This document shows positions 1 to 11,319 of a DNA stretch of 64,000 nucleotides, piece after piece. The stretch covers positions 19,406,001 to 19,470,000 of the forward strand of contig NC_063257.1 of NCBI RefSeq assembly GCF_019578655.1, read 5' to 3'. The notes under the pieces were generated by a model. It was not told the origin of the DNA. It saw only the letters and a program-made list of their open reading frames with translations, and ran no database searches. The translations under genes and the position numbers were made by a program. Source of the DNA: Ricinus communis. Taxonomy: Eukaryota; Streptophyta; Magnoliopsida; Malpighiales; Euphorbiaceae. Within the stretch, counting starts at the first letter, position 1; every line of letters begins with the position of its first letter.

Positions 1-462
1 TATTGACAAATATACCCCTCTTACGGGGTTGTTTTCTCATATTGACAAATATACCACTTTTTTAGGGTTGTTTTCTCATATTGACAAATACACTCTTCTT
101 ACGGGGTTGTTTTCTAATATTGACAAATATACCCCTCTTACGGGGTTGTTTTCTAATATTGACAAATATAATCCTCTTACGAGGTTGTTTTCTAATTTTG
201 ACAATTAAACCAGTTTTTTGGGGTTTTGTTTTCTCATTTTGAAATATATACCCCTCTTACGGGGTTGTTTCCTAATATTGACAATTATACCCTTTTTACG
301 AGGTTGTTTTCTCATATTGACAAATATATCACTTTTTTGGGGTTGTTTTCTCATTTTGAAAGATATACCCCTCTAACGGGGTTGTTTTCTAATATTGACA
401 AATATACCCATCTGAAGGGGTTGTTTTCTCATATTGACAAATATAACCCTCTTATGGGGTTG
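1..462 (+). repeat. 39-bp satellite array, block A
   Basis: Tandem units of about 39 bp, each reading roughly TATTGACAAATATACCCC, then TCTTACGGGGTTG, then TTTTCTCA or TTTTCTAA. About twelve units are visible, with substitutions but little length change. The last recognisable core ends at about 462, where the Tat gag sequence begins. This block belongs to the same satellite as the arrays after 22153. The unit contains one CpG, in ACGGGG. Confidence 0.95.
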
Positions 463-1291
463 AGGACATCGATGTCCCGATCGAGGTAACATTCAAGGGG
501 AAGGTAAATCTGCCTGACCTATAAATGTTTGATGGGACTTGGACCCGCATGCCTTTTTGAATTCTTACAAGGTAGGGATGTCGATGTGCTCAAACTTGAC
601 CAAACAACAGATAGTGAAATACTTTGGGCTATATCTAACAGGCTCTATTGCAAGATGGTATTGGCAACTAGATAAAGAGGTGAGGGATGATTGGAACGAC
701 ATGGCCGAGAGGTTCGCGGGACAGTACGAGTACAACACTGAGGTGGAAGTCAATACTCGAGACTTAGAATCGACCCGACAGTGATAGAATGAGAACATTT
801 CAGACTTCATCCTCTGATTCAGGGCCAAAATAGTGAAGATGATAACACGGCAGACCAAAAGGGACCAGGCTCGATTTGCAGTTAAGGGTTTGCTACATAA
901 CAGTTATAAGAGGCTGACTGCATATCCAATTAAGAACTTCGAGGATTTGCGAGAATGCACGGCCAATGTAAAGGAGGCCGAATTGAAAAAGAGTACTTAT
1001 AGAAGGAGCACTAGGAACACCTCAAGTTCTAAGCAGGTGAGTGTGTCGGCGGTCTAGTACAATGCCCCGGCACAACCACGTAGATTTTCTAGATTCCTAA
1101 TGCCCTTATCCCAATTCATGGTGAAGCTACAAGAGCACAAGCTACTAAGGCCGCCGATTATCAGACCGGGAACTATTCAGTTGGGGGAAGGCTTAGGGTC
1201 CTACTGCCAATACCATCAAATCAACAGTCACAAGACAGACAACTGCAAGAGCCTCCATTGTGAGATTAAAAGGCTGATAGACGAAGGGTAG
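463..1291 (+). pseudogene. Tat gag remnant (retrotransposon capsid domain)
   Basis: Fragments in shifting frames make up a plant Ty3/gypsy Gag. At 539-784 the frame gives DPHAFLNSYKVGMSM and DDWNDMAERFAGQY, the retrotrans_gag core. At 833-1057 it gives FAVKGLLHNSYKRL and YPIKNFEDLREC. At 1100-1291 it gives YCQYHQINSHKTDNCKSL, the C-x2-H/H/C zinc-binding-like module that ends Tat-lineage Gag. In a live element Gag forms the cytoplasmic virus-like particle and packages the RNA. Several stops and at least two frameshifts separate the pieces, and the N-terminus is cut off at the satellite junction. The family assignment rests on residue patterns, without any search. Confidence 0.8.
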
Positions 1292-2456
1292 ATAACAGAC
1301 CTAGAAATGGGAAGGTGAGACAACCCACTACCGAATGACAACAATACTCATCCACCAAATTACCTGACCATGATGGTAAGTTCTAGCCTCTTGGAAGAGT
1401 ATGTGTTTACAACTGCCAAGGTACTGCCGGAAATCTCGAATCAAAGGGAAAAGAGACTGGGAAAAGAGAGAGAAAATTGGAGAGTGGGAAAGAGAGAAAT
1501 ATAAATATGTAAGTGATGACAAGCGAGTCGCTGTCATTCACCTAGGGGATAGCTTTAGGACCCAATCCTCCACGATTGCAAGTCTCGATGTTTAGGGAAG
1601 CAAGTAGAGAGAAGAAAATCAGTTGGGGAGCATAGGACCCCTAGACATTAGGAAGGAATTTTTAGCACGATAGTTTAAGAGCTAGTGAGTAAGGCAATCT
1701 AAGGTATCACCCGAAGTGGATGGGTGTATAATGATACGAGCAAGCAGGCTATTATTGAAAAAGAAGAAAGAAGAAGTAGAGAAAAAGAAAGAGGAAGAAA
1801 ATAGTGAAAACAGCCAAATGAAGACGCCTTGTTGAGGCAGCTCAAGAAGACTCAAGCCAACATCTCGGTTTGGCAACTGTTAGAGGCATCCTTTGAGCGC
1901 AGAAAGACATTGACCAAGGCTTTAGATCAGATAGTGGTGTCGGTAGAGGCCACCCTCGTAGAATTGGTCTCTGCTTTGTAGGAGACTACTGAGGTAATAA
2001 GCTTTACATATGAGGAGTTACCACTGCAGGGAAGGGAACATAACTGACCGCTATACATAGAGGCCACAATCAAAGGGATAAGGAGGCTGTGCATGATGGT
2101 CGACGACGGGCGGGGATCAACATATGCCCTCTAAGGTTCCTAGGTAAATACGGGTTGGAAAAGACTGATTTGGAGCCCACCTCTATCGTCATCCAAGCCT
2201 ATGATGAGTCAAAATGCAAGCTTGTGGGACCTTTAAGGCTCTAGTCAAAGTGGGGTCCATCGAATCAGTCATTGAATTTATGGTCTTGGATAAACCGGTC
2301 TCCTTCGTAATTCTCTTGCGTAGGCTTTGGTTTCATGCTTTGGGTGGCGTCCCATCAACCCTACACCAAATGGTTAAATTTCTGCATGAAGGCAAGGTGG
2401 TGGTAATCAAGGCCACTGAAGTAGGGGTACGGGTGATTGACGCCATCGAAGAGTAG
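1292..2456 (+). pseudogene. Tat linker and aspartic protease remnant
   Basis: After Gag, about 1300-1820 reads as a poorly conserved linker full of stops. From about 1825 a protease-proximal pattern appears (KKTQANISVWQLLEASFERR, then FTYEELPLQGREH). The expected Asp-x-Gly active site lies near 2098-2112 as VDDG, followed at about 2120-2150 by an INICPL-like segment and KYGLEKTDLEPTSIVIQAYD. The frame at 2214-2456 gives the C-terminal half (GTFKALVKVGSIE, WFHALGGVPSTLHQMVKF). In the family this enzyme cleaves the Gag-Pol polyprotein inside the particle. The remnant is spread over at least three frames with stops and cannot be functional. Confidence 0.7.
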
Positions 2457-3300
2457 GTCATGACTAGGTTTCAGATGACTATGCTAGAGCCAAAAGAGGG
2501 GAAGGACGGAAAGGAAGAGCCCAAGAAGGCTACTGCCGAGATATTAATGGCCTAAGTTCGAGCTAGGGATACTTCGACCATGAGAATGATGAAGAAGATG
2601 GGGCATACCCCTAGGTTTAGCCTGGGTAGAGGCCGAGGCGAAGTTAGCTCATGGGATGATTTAGGAATCGAAGGTAACTCTAGCCCTATTAGGATGAAGG
2701 ATGAGGCCTCGCTAGCCAAGAGGCTAGGGAAGGAGAAGTCACCTGTGGGAATGTTCATTAAGTTTATAAGGGAAGGAGCCTTCTTCTTGTATGATGGTAA
2801 ATCAGAGCCTTGGGTTAATGAAATGAGGAAATCTCTCCCAGGGTTCGAGATCTTCGCTGAAGAATTCTGAACTACAAGGGTTGAGAAGATCCAGCAGCTC
2901 CGCGAAAAGAAGCTCGCCATAGAAGCGAAGGTAATGACCCGTCGACTAGGGGAAGTTAGAAGAGAGAGCCAATGCTAGCTGATGAAGAAATGGGTAGATG
3001 TGCCCGCCTTTATTGAGAACTCTATTTGTAATGTATTTTATAAGGACGTGTTTGTCCCAACCATTTTGACAATATGGACGAATTAACTGCTAAATTTAAT
3101 GAAATGCATCTCAATTCTACTTACTTATATGGTACTTTGTCTGATAGTGATTTGCATTTTAATGATCATCCCATGTGCATATTCGACATTAATTCCATGC
3201 CATGTCATTTACTAAATTTAGGCACAAATGATTCTCCTTGAAAATTTCGTTAGGGTCTAACCTTACTCCCGGAGAAAAAGAGAGAATAATAAAATCATTA
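2457..3300 (+). pseudogene. Tat protease-RT spacer
   Basis: This is the stretch between protease and reverse transcriptase. The longest open part (2580-2870) gives PRFSLGRGRGEVSSWDDLG and a segment ending GFEIFAEEF. It continues past a stop as a charged, helical-looking stretch (VEKIQQLREKKLAIEAKV). Tat elements carry a long, weakly conserved linker at this place, and I recognise no separate domain. From about 3000 the text is AT-rich with many stops. Confidence 0.55.
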
Positions 3301-4165
3301 ATATAAAGATAAAAGTGCTTTGCCTAGTTGTATGAAGACATGCTAGGGGTGGATAGAAAGATAGCTGAGCATAAGATCCCTACTTACCTAGAAGTCAAGC
3401 CTTTCAAACGAGATATAGAAGCAGATAGAGGCCAAGTTTCTAGAGGAAGTAAAGTATCCAGCCTAGTTGGCCAATGTGGTTCCAATTCCAAAGAAAGATG
3501 GAAAGGTTTGGGTTTGTGTGGAGTACAGAGACCTCAATAAGGCTTCACCTAAGGATGACTTCCCTCTATCGCATATAGACATCTTAGTGGACAGTGCCGC
3601 ATCTCACGCTATGTATTCCTTTATGGATGGATTCTTGGGGTATAACTAGATAATGATGTCGGTAGTGGATAAGCTTAAAATGGCCTTTATTACTAAGTGG
3701 GGGTATTATGCTACCGGGTTATGCCATTTGGACTCAACAACGTCGAGGCTACTTATCAAGGGATGGCAGTTACTATGTTCCACAACATGATGCATAAAGA
3801 AGTGGAAGCATATGTAGATGATATGATGATTTAAACCAAGACCCGCGAAGGACATGCGTATGCCCTGGATCGGTTCTTAGAGAGAGTGGAACAGAATAAC
3901 CTTCGGTTGAACCCTAAGAAGTATGTGTTTGGCGTAATGTTGGGAAAGCTGCTAGGGTTCTAAGTAAGTGAAAGAGGCATCGAGGTGAGCCTTGATAAGG
4001 TGAAGGCCATCCGAGAAATGCCATCACCAAAGATGGAGAAGGAAGTCTGTAGTTTCTTAGGAAGGGTCCAGTATATCAGCTAGTTTATTGCCCAGCTCAC
4101 ATCAATTTGCTCACCTATCTACAAGCTTTTAAAGAATGGTTAGAAGGTGGTCTGGGATGAATACT
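3301..4165 (+). pseudogene. Tat reverse transcriptase remnant
   Basis: This is clear RT sequence of the Tat type. At about 3455-3650 it reads YPAWLANVVPIPKKDGKVW, YRDLNKASPKDDFPLSHID and SFMDGFLGYN. At about 3690-3760 it reads YRVMPFGLNN. The catalytic box YVDDMMI is present at about 3808-3828 and is followed directly by a stop where a Gln codon is expected. Downstream come LRLNPKKYVFGV and VCSFLGRVQYIS, the thumb and connection. The enzyme copies element RNA to cDNA. The catalytic aspartates survive, but single-base changes (many CAA/CAG to TAA/TAG and TGG to TAG) break the frame repeatedly. Confidence 0.85.
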
Positions 4166-4985
4166 GACACTGCCAGTCCTGCGACCGCCACAGGTTAGAA
4201 GACACTTCATATTGTACATAGCAATAGAAGGAGAAGCCCTTGGGGCAATGTTAGCACAAGCATCAGAGGAAGGAATTGAACACACGAGGTGGAAAAGACA
4301 TATTTAGTAGTGGCATGGTTGGCAAAGATGCTACAGCACTACTTTTAATCCTATCGAGTGCAAGCAGTATCCCAGCATGATCCCATATGGTATTTAAAAG
4401 GGACACCATCTCTAGTCAGAAAATTGGGCAAGTGATTGATCATGTTGACAGAACTCGACATAGAATACCTCACGAAGAAGGTAGTGAAGGGCCAAGTAGT
4501 GGCAGAATTCCTAGCACAAACTCAACTACAGAGGAGGAGCCTTATGACTTGGAATTCCCAAACAAAGGATTGGCATCAATTTCAGTGGTCCGTTGGAGAC
4601 TATATTTCGATGGGGTTGTTAATCAGAAAGGGGCAGGAATCGGGATAGTGCTGACAACTCCGATAGCTAAAGTAATCCTGATGGCCAAGAAACTAAACAT
4701 CTAGGTAACGAACAACATGACAGAGTATGAAGCATGCGCATTTGGTTTAAAAACTTTGCTTGCCATTTGGATCCGCCAGGTGGAAGTATTCGGAGACTCC
4801 ATGTTGGTAGTACCGTAGGTCATTGATGATTGGGACTTAAAAGATGAAAAATTAAGGCCATACCACGAACATGTGCAGGAGACAGCTAAAAATTTCAAGA
4901 GATGTCAGTCCGTGCACATCGAGCGAGATCAAAATTAGATGGCAGATGCCCTGGCAAGGTTGGCTTTGGTTTGGCAAAACCTAGG
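4166..4985 (+). pseudogene. Tat RNase H plus second archaeal-type RNase H remnant
   Basis: The first RNase H is represented by LPVLRPPQVRRHFILYIAI and EALGAMLAQASEE at about 4170-4280. A second RNase H follows. At about 4585-4680 it shows WRLYFDGVVNQKGAGIGIVL, carrying its first acidic residue (the D of YFDG). It then gives NNMTEYEACAFGLKTL (the E of TEYEA), VEVFGDSMLV (the D of GDS) and MADALARLA at about 4945-4970. A second RNase H between pol RNase H and integrase is a hallmark of the Tat/Ogre/Retand branch and is the strongest evidence for the clade assignment. Stops occur after KLNI and elsewhere. Confidence 0.8.
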
Positions 4986-6325
4986 CGGTCTAGATTCAAG
5001 TCACTCATCATCGCACAGTCATACGAGCCATGCTACAAGAAGGGGGAAGAATGGGTTAAGAGCACCATCAGTCATGGTCGACCGTGGTACTTTGATATCC
5101 AGAGATATATGGAAGAAGGGGCGTACCTAGAAGAGGCTACAGGAAAGGACAAGGCGGCCCTTCGCAAACTGAGCCTACACTTCCTTAGCCATCAGGGCAT
5201 GCTTTATAAAAGAGGGCCAAATGGAATACATTTAAGATGCATCAATGAGGAAAAAGCACAGAAAGTGATTGAGGAAGTCCACATGGGGATATGCGGGACC
5301 CATACGAATGGCCCTTACTTAGTTAAGTAAATCCTGAGACAGGGATTCTTCTAACACACCATGGAAAACAACTGCATCCAATTTGCTAGGAGGTGTCATC
5401 AATGCCAAATCCATGCTAACTAGATCGATCTGCCACCCTCCAAACTACACGCCATGTCTATCCTATAGCCATTCTCAGCTTGGAGAATATAAGTCATTAG
5501 GGAGATACGACCTAGGGCTAGCAGTGAGCACTAGTACGTAGTGGTTGCCATCGATTACTTCTAAAAAATAATCGAGGCTAAATCTTTCATGCACATTGGC
5601 GCCAAGCTGATGGCAAGTTCGTGGAGAAAAACTTGATTTTTCATTATAGAGTCCCTAATCACGTGCTTATAGATAATGGGGTGCAGTTTCAAGCCGTATT
5701 TGGGGCCTTGATGGGGAGGTACAAGATTGAGCATCATAAGTCTTCGCCCTATAGGCCACAAGCCAATGAGGCGGTGGAGGAGGCTAATAAGAATGTAAAG
5801 AAGATACTAGCTAAAATAGTACAAACCTGCAAGGACTGGGCTAAGCGACTCTGGTATGCTCGCTAGGGTTATAAAATGATAATCCACACTTTGATGGGGG
5901 TGATGCCATATTCATTGGTATATGGCACATAGGTAGTATTACTTGTGGAAATGGAGCTCCAATCATTGAGAAATATGGAGGCCCAAATACCGGAGGCAGA
6001 GTGGGGTAGGAGCAGATACGAGTAGCTCGCCTTAATCGATGAGAAAAGGACGAGAGCCATGTATCACATGTAGCTCTACCAAAAAAGAGTCGCTCGGGTG
6101 TTCAACAGAGGGGTTAGGGATAGGCCATTGAAGCAAGGAAACTGGATGTTGAAAGAAGTTAAGAAAACCAACTCTGATGTTAGGGGAAAGTTCAGACCGA
6201 ACTAGGAAGCGCTATATGTGGTAACCAAGCAGTTCTCTAAGGGAGCAATCAAGATCTCCGACCTCGATAGAAATGAATTTACTCAAGCCATTAATCTCGA
6301 CAGGCTAAAGCTATACTATGTCTAT
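4986..6325 (+). pseudogene. Tat integrase remnant
   Basis: The HHCC zinc module is visible at about 5270-5410 (EEVHMGICGTHTNG, then RRCHQCQ). Core catalytic residues are recognisable: first Asp in VVVAIDYF at about 5540-5565, second Asp in LIDNGVQF at about 5667-5690, and Glu in PQANEAVEEANKN at about 5757-5795. The C-terminal domain reads RVARVFNRGVRDRPLKQGNW, GKFRPN and LDRLKLYYV, ending at about 6325 without a chromodomain. Integrase inserts the cDNA into the chromosome. At least eight stops or frameshifts interrupt it, so no activity is expected. Confidence 0.85.
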
Positions 6326-6545
6326 AATAAAGAAAAATGTAAAGAACAAAGAATAAAAACAAATGAGAATGGACCGACAGGCTGAAAACCATAAAAGGGC
6401 GGTCTGTACAAAACTTAGGGCGACCCTTTAGTTAAAAAACCCAAAAAGGGCCGTCTAGGCAAAAGTAAGGGTCATAACGATAGAAAATGGTGAGTCGGAA
6501 AACCCAAAAGGGACGACTTATGACGGGAGTCAGGTTCTGACCTTC
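6326..6545 (+). repeat. Post-integrase motif repeated three times in the Tat element
   Basis: Just after integrase, a purine-rich motif of about 50 bp occurs three times with divergence. Each copy has AAAACC, then AAAAGGG, then CG(G/A)(T/C)CT. The cores are near 6383-6410, 6435-6465 and 6500-6525. Motifs of this kind directly follow pol in many Tat elements. No function is evident. Confidence 0.55.
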
Positions 6546-7689
6546 TAGGAGAATTAGCTAAGCCTAAACCAAGATCGATGACAATACATGGAAATAATGA
6601 TGATTGTGCATAATGACCATCAAACTGAGTTATTACCTAAAGACAGAATGTGAATATAATAAGTTTGAATTATTTATTCAGTGCCTTCTTATTGCTAATC
6701 AGTTCTCCTGATGCATTAGGAAACCACAATATGATGCTTAAAGACATTGGCTAGTAATCCATTGGTAATACTCCTCATTTATAGAAAAGTCACCCTCGAA
6801 GTTGATGTCCCAATGGATAAGGCGATAGGGCTAGGTAGAAGCTTTCTTCTCCACCAACCGGGCAAACATTGGGCCAGGACTGAACTCAATTAGAATATAA
6901 GAAACTATTTGAGACTGGCTGTATTGGCGGGTCAACCGTGCAGAGTAGTAGAAATAGCAAAGGTAGAGCCTAGGTAAGACCATGCAAGGGATATACCTCT
7001 GCATAATCACATGGAACAGTTGCCACCATAAGAAAACCTAGCGTATGTCAATGTCTTAAAGACACCTCAAAAGTTCCCACCATCCAGCATAAGAGTCCGC
7101 AGGTTTGAAACGGGCCCAGCTCAAGAGATGTTAGGGACCATATTGCCTTTGGCGGAATGCCAGGCGTAGCTAATAGCCTCAATCTATTATGTAGCCACAC
7201 CTTCACAAAAGAAACAATAAAAATGAAAATAAGCACCTAGCCTATTGGGGATCGCTACTAGGTAGGGGGGCATAAGCAAATCGCCGCGCAAGGTGAGGAG
7301 AAAGGCAGCTGCCCTATTGGGGATCGCCACTTCCTAGGGCATTCGGTTTAGACAGATGCGGCAGAAAGACGTCATGGAAGTCCTCAGTTTCGTAAGTCAT
7401 GTGCCACATCTCTGCAATGCGAGAACTTTTGGCTTCCCTCTCCTCCTAAAGATGGCGCTTCGTCTAAACCAAAGCAACACATAAAAAATGTAATTAGAAA
7501 ACATTTTCATATCAAGCATGCATACATAGCTTTCATTCATAAAAGACGTACCTGGTAATTCGACTGTCGAGGAACTTGCATACATACAAAATTGTCAGTA
7601 AGTCTTTAAAAGTAAGGAAGCACGATGCTCACCAAGTAAGACGCTCACATGAGTGGTTCCTGCAGGACTATAGGCTGATAGGAACTCAG
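6546..7689 (+). other. Tat 3' region without a recognisable gene
   Basis: About 1.1 kb with no convincing coding frame on either strand. A short direct duplication, CCTATTGGGGATCGC, occurs at about 7240 and 7312. The - strand frame at 7397-7585 gives RRRGKPKVLALQRCG, which might be the tail of the antisense ORF described next, but I cannot tie it to a known domain. Confidence 0.5.
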
Positions 7690-8204
7690 GGTCGATAACG
7701 GCCATTACAAAAGCCATACAGCCAACCCCGGGGTACTAAAATGATCGTCGAGGGAGGTTTGACGAAGTCCCTGACCACCATGTCTGATAGCGGTACAACA
7801 GGAGCAGCAGGCAAGCTAACACTCAGACCACGGGCTCTCTTTTGGCTCCCTTCTACTGGTGGTGGCATCCTACCAGTCGGCGCCTCTCCACCTTAGAGGC
7901 AAAGAGGCATCAAAATAAACATATGAGACCTCTAAGCTCCCCGCTCCCTCAAAATAGAAGGCTGCCCAGGCCTCCTCCAGCTTTATATCGACCAGCCTCC
8001 CCGGCATGACTACCATTCCTAGATGCAGTAATGGGAACGGCATGGGCCTAACACCTATTCTAGCCTCCACTCGCGTATTTGATCGTCGAAGTACCAACGC
8101 TAATACATAGAGCTCTCCAGCAGGAAGTAACACTCGTCGAAAGCCACCGCATCTACTATAGTGATAGACCAAGTGGCAAACTTACCCTATGGATCCACCC
8201 GCAC

Positions 8205-8285
8205 CTGAACAAATAATACACGTCAAAACTAAGTACCTAATAGTTATGAGACTGATTACAAAATAACTAATTCCTTGCTTTTTAC
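8205..8285 (-). other. Putative 81-bp intron in the antisense PMD ORF
   Basis: On the - strand the interval starts GTAAAAAG after CCAAAG and ends TTATTTGTTCAG before GTGCGG. It is AT-rich against GC-richer flanks, and its length is typical of short plant introns. Joining the flanks gives a PKVRVDP reading. This is inference from splice-site pattern only. Confidence 0.45.
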
Positions 8286-8439
8286 CTTTGGCTAAGCGAT
8301 CATGTTCAGCCGCTGCTAATACTAATCCAGCTAATAGGAGGTATCTAATTCGGACCACGCATCCGCCCAACAGTCTAAAAAGGGGTACGTTCCGGAACCA
8401 GCAGAAGCACCAGTAGTAGGTGGTACTCGTGTGCCCAGA

Positions 8440-8517
8440 TCTGGAAAAATATAGAGAGAGATATAAGACATAAAATAGTTAAGGTACAATAAACGAGAGA
8501 CAGATTAATATACTGAC
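8440..8517 (-). other. Putative 78-bp intron in the antisense PMD ORF
   Basis: On the - strand the interval begins GTCAGTATATT and ends with a pyrimidine-rich tract plus TTTTTCCAG directly before ATCTGGGCACACGAG (IWAHE). It separates the FAYLLP segment from the IWAHEY segment, which are adjacent in PMD proteins. Splicing here would join them in frame. Confidence 0.5.
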
Positions 8518-9216
8518 TGGGAGCAAGTAAGCGAAACTGGCGACTCTTGCACTGCCATGGCAGCCATGGGCCATGAAGCGATACAGCTGGTAGAGGGCCA
8601 CCCGACCCTAGGTAAAGGATGCCACGACATTCAGATCTGCCAGGCTCATCTGGAAACTCAAGTGGATAGTTGACTCTGTAGCAAAAAGAGTCACCCCGAG
8701 TAGATATATGAGGAAGCTCTTGGCATACTAGTTTACCTCCCCATCAAAATAAGGGGGAGAGTGCAGTCTCACGGCATGGCTGCCAGTGCCTCTTCAAGTT
8801 ACCATACTGCAATTTTGTCTCGTCCTTGATGAAGGGCGAGGAGCTAATCAACTGCGACACAAGGCCTAGGCTATGAGCCGGTCTATCATCCAGGGACACC
8901 AGCACCCTGATGAAATGAACTCCCATCAAGTAGTGAAGTCTAAGGGCGTGACCTTCATCTCACCGAAAGGAAGCAAAAAAAGTGTGAGTGGTGTCAGACC
9001 ACCTCTCTAGCAAAACAGTTAGTGCCACAACATTATTTCTAAGCTAAATCCCAGCAAGGTACCAAAATATGTCTAGAAGTTGATCACCTCCAACCTCTCC
9101 CTGACCTGAAATAGGAGCCGCACCCACCACTTCGACATGCCAACAATCTTGCTGGCCAGCCCGTGAATGGCTGTGTCCTCCTACCCAAGCATATAGGTGA
9201 CTAATCAGGTATGTTC

Positions 9217-9447
9217 CTAGTACTTTCAATTTTTACTCTATTCTTATTTTACTTTAAATTGTCACTTCATCTTAAGCATAATTAAAGGAAAAATCCGTCA
9301 TTTCTTAAGCTAGCACGCATTCATTCAATACAAATTCTTTTGAAACTAGCATGCATTTATCTACCGTATAAATTTATCTTAATCTAGCATGCCATTCTCT
9401 AAACATACACATCTAAAAGAAATGAATGAATAAATAATAATAAATAC
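9217..9447 (-). other. Putative 231-bp intron in the antisense PMD ORF
   Basis: A very AT-rich interval lies between two GC-richer coding-like pieces. On the - strand it starts GTATTTATTATT after GAGGCTAG and ends GAAAGTACTAG before GAACATACC. It would join a possible first exon (about 9525-9448) to the PMD N-terminal part. The exon 1 assignment is weak. Confidence 0.35.
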
Positions 9448-9672
9448 CTAGCCTCGAGCCCTCGCGATATAGTGTGTAGTCGACATTGCCAAAAGTGGGG
9501 TCTCCATCCACTCCCGCAGGCATTGTAGCTCGTGTACCAACGTCACTCGCATCAGCTCCCTGGGGATAGTCACAGGATGGCCCCTTGCTCTAGGTAGCTG
9601 TCGGCTTGAATCCCACCCAACTGGTAACTAGTTAAGTTCTTAACCGCATCCCACCATTTATTTATTACAAAC

Positions 9673-10789
9673 TGTTTCCCTTGGAACCAAGAAGGGGTTG
9701 ATTTGGTGACTCAAATTGCCAAAATTAAAGATCATAGGTAAAATCACAAGAGATTAAGGTAAAGGTAAGGAGAGTAACGGTTAGAGGAGATGACACCAAA
9801 GGATTTATAGTGGTTTGGGAATAAACCTCCCTACGTCCACTCCTCAAGATCATACTTAAGTGTTTTATTATAATCACTAAGATTACAACCTTTGGGTTTT
9901 ACAAGTTCACCCAATAACTTAGTGTTTTCAAGGCTCACACTCAACCTCTTTCCTTAGTGTATCAATCTCTCACTATATCCCTTAACCCTTGAGTATTAAT
10001 AGTTACACAATAATCAATTCCTTGTATATTTAAGACCTAGGCTCACACAACAAGCCTTTTTAAGTTTTAGTTGAACAAAGAGTTTCAACTTAATACACTT
10101 TACAAAGAAAGAAATTGAGTGTAGAAAGTTGAGAAATAAATTTGCAAGAGTTTTGGTATATCTAATTCATACACTTAGTTATAGATTCTTTAAGAGGGGT
10201 ATTTATACACATACCAACCCCTTGGAGATGTTATAATGAAGCCAAAACTCTTTAATTGCAAGATTTGATGACTTGGCAAAGTTTGCTTAAAGTCACGAAA
10301 AGCGCCCCTGTGCTTTCCAAGCGTGTTCGGCTTTGTGATAAGAGACGTTGGGGCTACAACGGCTCCAGCAACGTGGCACTGATAGGGTGGTTGATGTCTC
10401 AACGATTACTAACATCGCATTAATTGCGAAAACCGCTCCTGCGCCACAATAGCGCCCTCACGCTTTCCTTGTTCGCGCCTAGAAGCACCCTCGCACTTTT
10501 TAGAGCTTTGACACTTTAACTGCCAAGTGTCACGAGGTGATTGGCTTGCTTTCAAGCGGACTTCTCAATGTCGTGTAAACTTTTAGCCATACGAAAAGTG
10601 CCCCTACTCCTCGGAAGCGCCCTCGCGCTTTTGGGGTCTTTTTATAAGACTTGATTCAAGGCTAAAGAGAGTTTAGGATAAGTTTAGTTCCTTTGATGCT
10701 CTGTCATATAGACATTCAGTCATGGTGTTAGTGATAATTAATTTGGTTGTTAGAATCAAAATAGAGATCAATTGCACCTTAGGTCAACA
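9673..10789 (-). repeat. 3' LTR of the copia element
   Basis: The LTR is bounded on the + strand by TGTTTCCCTTGG at the left and AGGTCAACA at the right, giving a TGTTG..ACA structure on the coding strand. It matches the right-hand copy along its length, with substitutions and small indels (this copy is about 110 bp longer). A TATAAATA box on the - strand lies at 10200-10207. Confidence 0.85.
10200..10207 (-). promoter_or_regulatory. TATA box in the copia 3' LTR
   Basis: TATAAATA on the element's coding strand, within a conserved stretch of the LTR (GGTATGTGTATAAATACCCC). The same box is found in the other LTR at 18774-18781. It is the likely U3 promoter of the family. Confidence 0.5.
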
Positions 10790-11319
10790 ATCTCTCCCTT
10801 TTTGATTTTGATAACTAAATTGATTAGAAAATCAAAATTGACCAAGTATAAGTGCAATTGAATAATTAATTAATATTCAAGAGCCAAAGGAACAACTTTC
10901 TTAAAGTCATTTAATAATTTGTTACTCTCCCTCATTATTTGCATTTGTTCCCCCTTTGATTTTGTAATTAAGCAAATTTGATTTATACTTCTCCTCTTTT
11001 GATCAAATTAGGCACATTCTTTAGATCTCTCAGTAATCAGTTACTTAATTTAATTATTAATCAACTCTCCTCTTCTAAGTGTTAATCAATCGAGATTTCT
11101 CTCCACCTTTGGAAATTACTCAATTTAGATTTTTTCTCCTCTTTTGGGAAAATTAAAAAGGACAAGAAAGGTAAACTTACAAGGAGATAGCAAAAACACA
11201 ATAAAATTGCATTCATAAAGAGAAAACTATACATATGTCTGATTAATGAAAGGAAGACATGCATGAGAAGGAAAAAAAAAGAGAAACAAAAGAAAAATAA
11301 AAGATAAAAAATGAAGAAA
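10790..11319 (-). other. Copia PPT and 3' untranslated interior
   Basis: Next to the 3' LTR the coding strand reads TCAAAAAGGGAGAGATTG, the purine-rich primer for plus-strand synthesis (about 10788-10805). The rest is AT-rich. It holds further purine runs (for example AAATCAAAGGGGGAACAAAT near 10940-10965) but no coding sequence. Confidence 0.7.

Larger units (their letters stand above)
7690..9540 (-). pseudogene. Antisense plant mobile domain (PMD-like) ORF inside the Tat element, broken, with apparent introns
   Basis: This ORF reads opposite to gag-pol. Key segments match the plant mobile domain, the aminotransferase-like domain of MAIN/MAIL1-type proteins and of plant transposons. LERWSDTTHTF lies at 9010-8978, followed one frame over by LPFGEMKVTPLD at about 8978-8943. 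A third stretch, LHYLMGVHFIRVLVSLDDRP, lies at about 8938-8880. YAKSFLIYLLGVTLFA lies at 8717-8670, ALYQLYRFMAHG at about 8590-8560, and FQIWAHEYHLL at about 8444-8410. Three AT-rich GT..AG intervals fit introns between these pieces (listed separately). Upstream, MPAGVDGDPTFGNVDYTLYR (about 9525-9466) could be the first exon. PMD proteins act with the PP7-like phosphatase in transposon silencing and are also carried by mobile elements. This copy has at least two frameshifts (near 8978 and 8943) and several stops. Its 3' limit is unclear. Confidence 0.65.

Noticed and set aside
463..700. A 5' LTR or primer site for the Tat element
   Set aside because: The satellite joins directly to Gag-coding sequence. 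No TG..CA repeat of 20176-22152 or primer-like sequence is seen at the left end.
10790..10927. Longer copia LTRs ending at 10927 and 19386
   Set aside because: The shared sequence runs that far, but the TGTTG start with an AAAAAGGGAGAGATTG tract directly outside fits the usual LTR start of this lineage better. I kept the shorter LTRs and recorded the extra copy separately.
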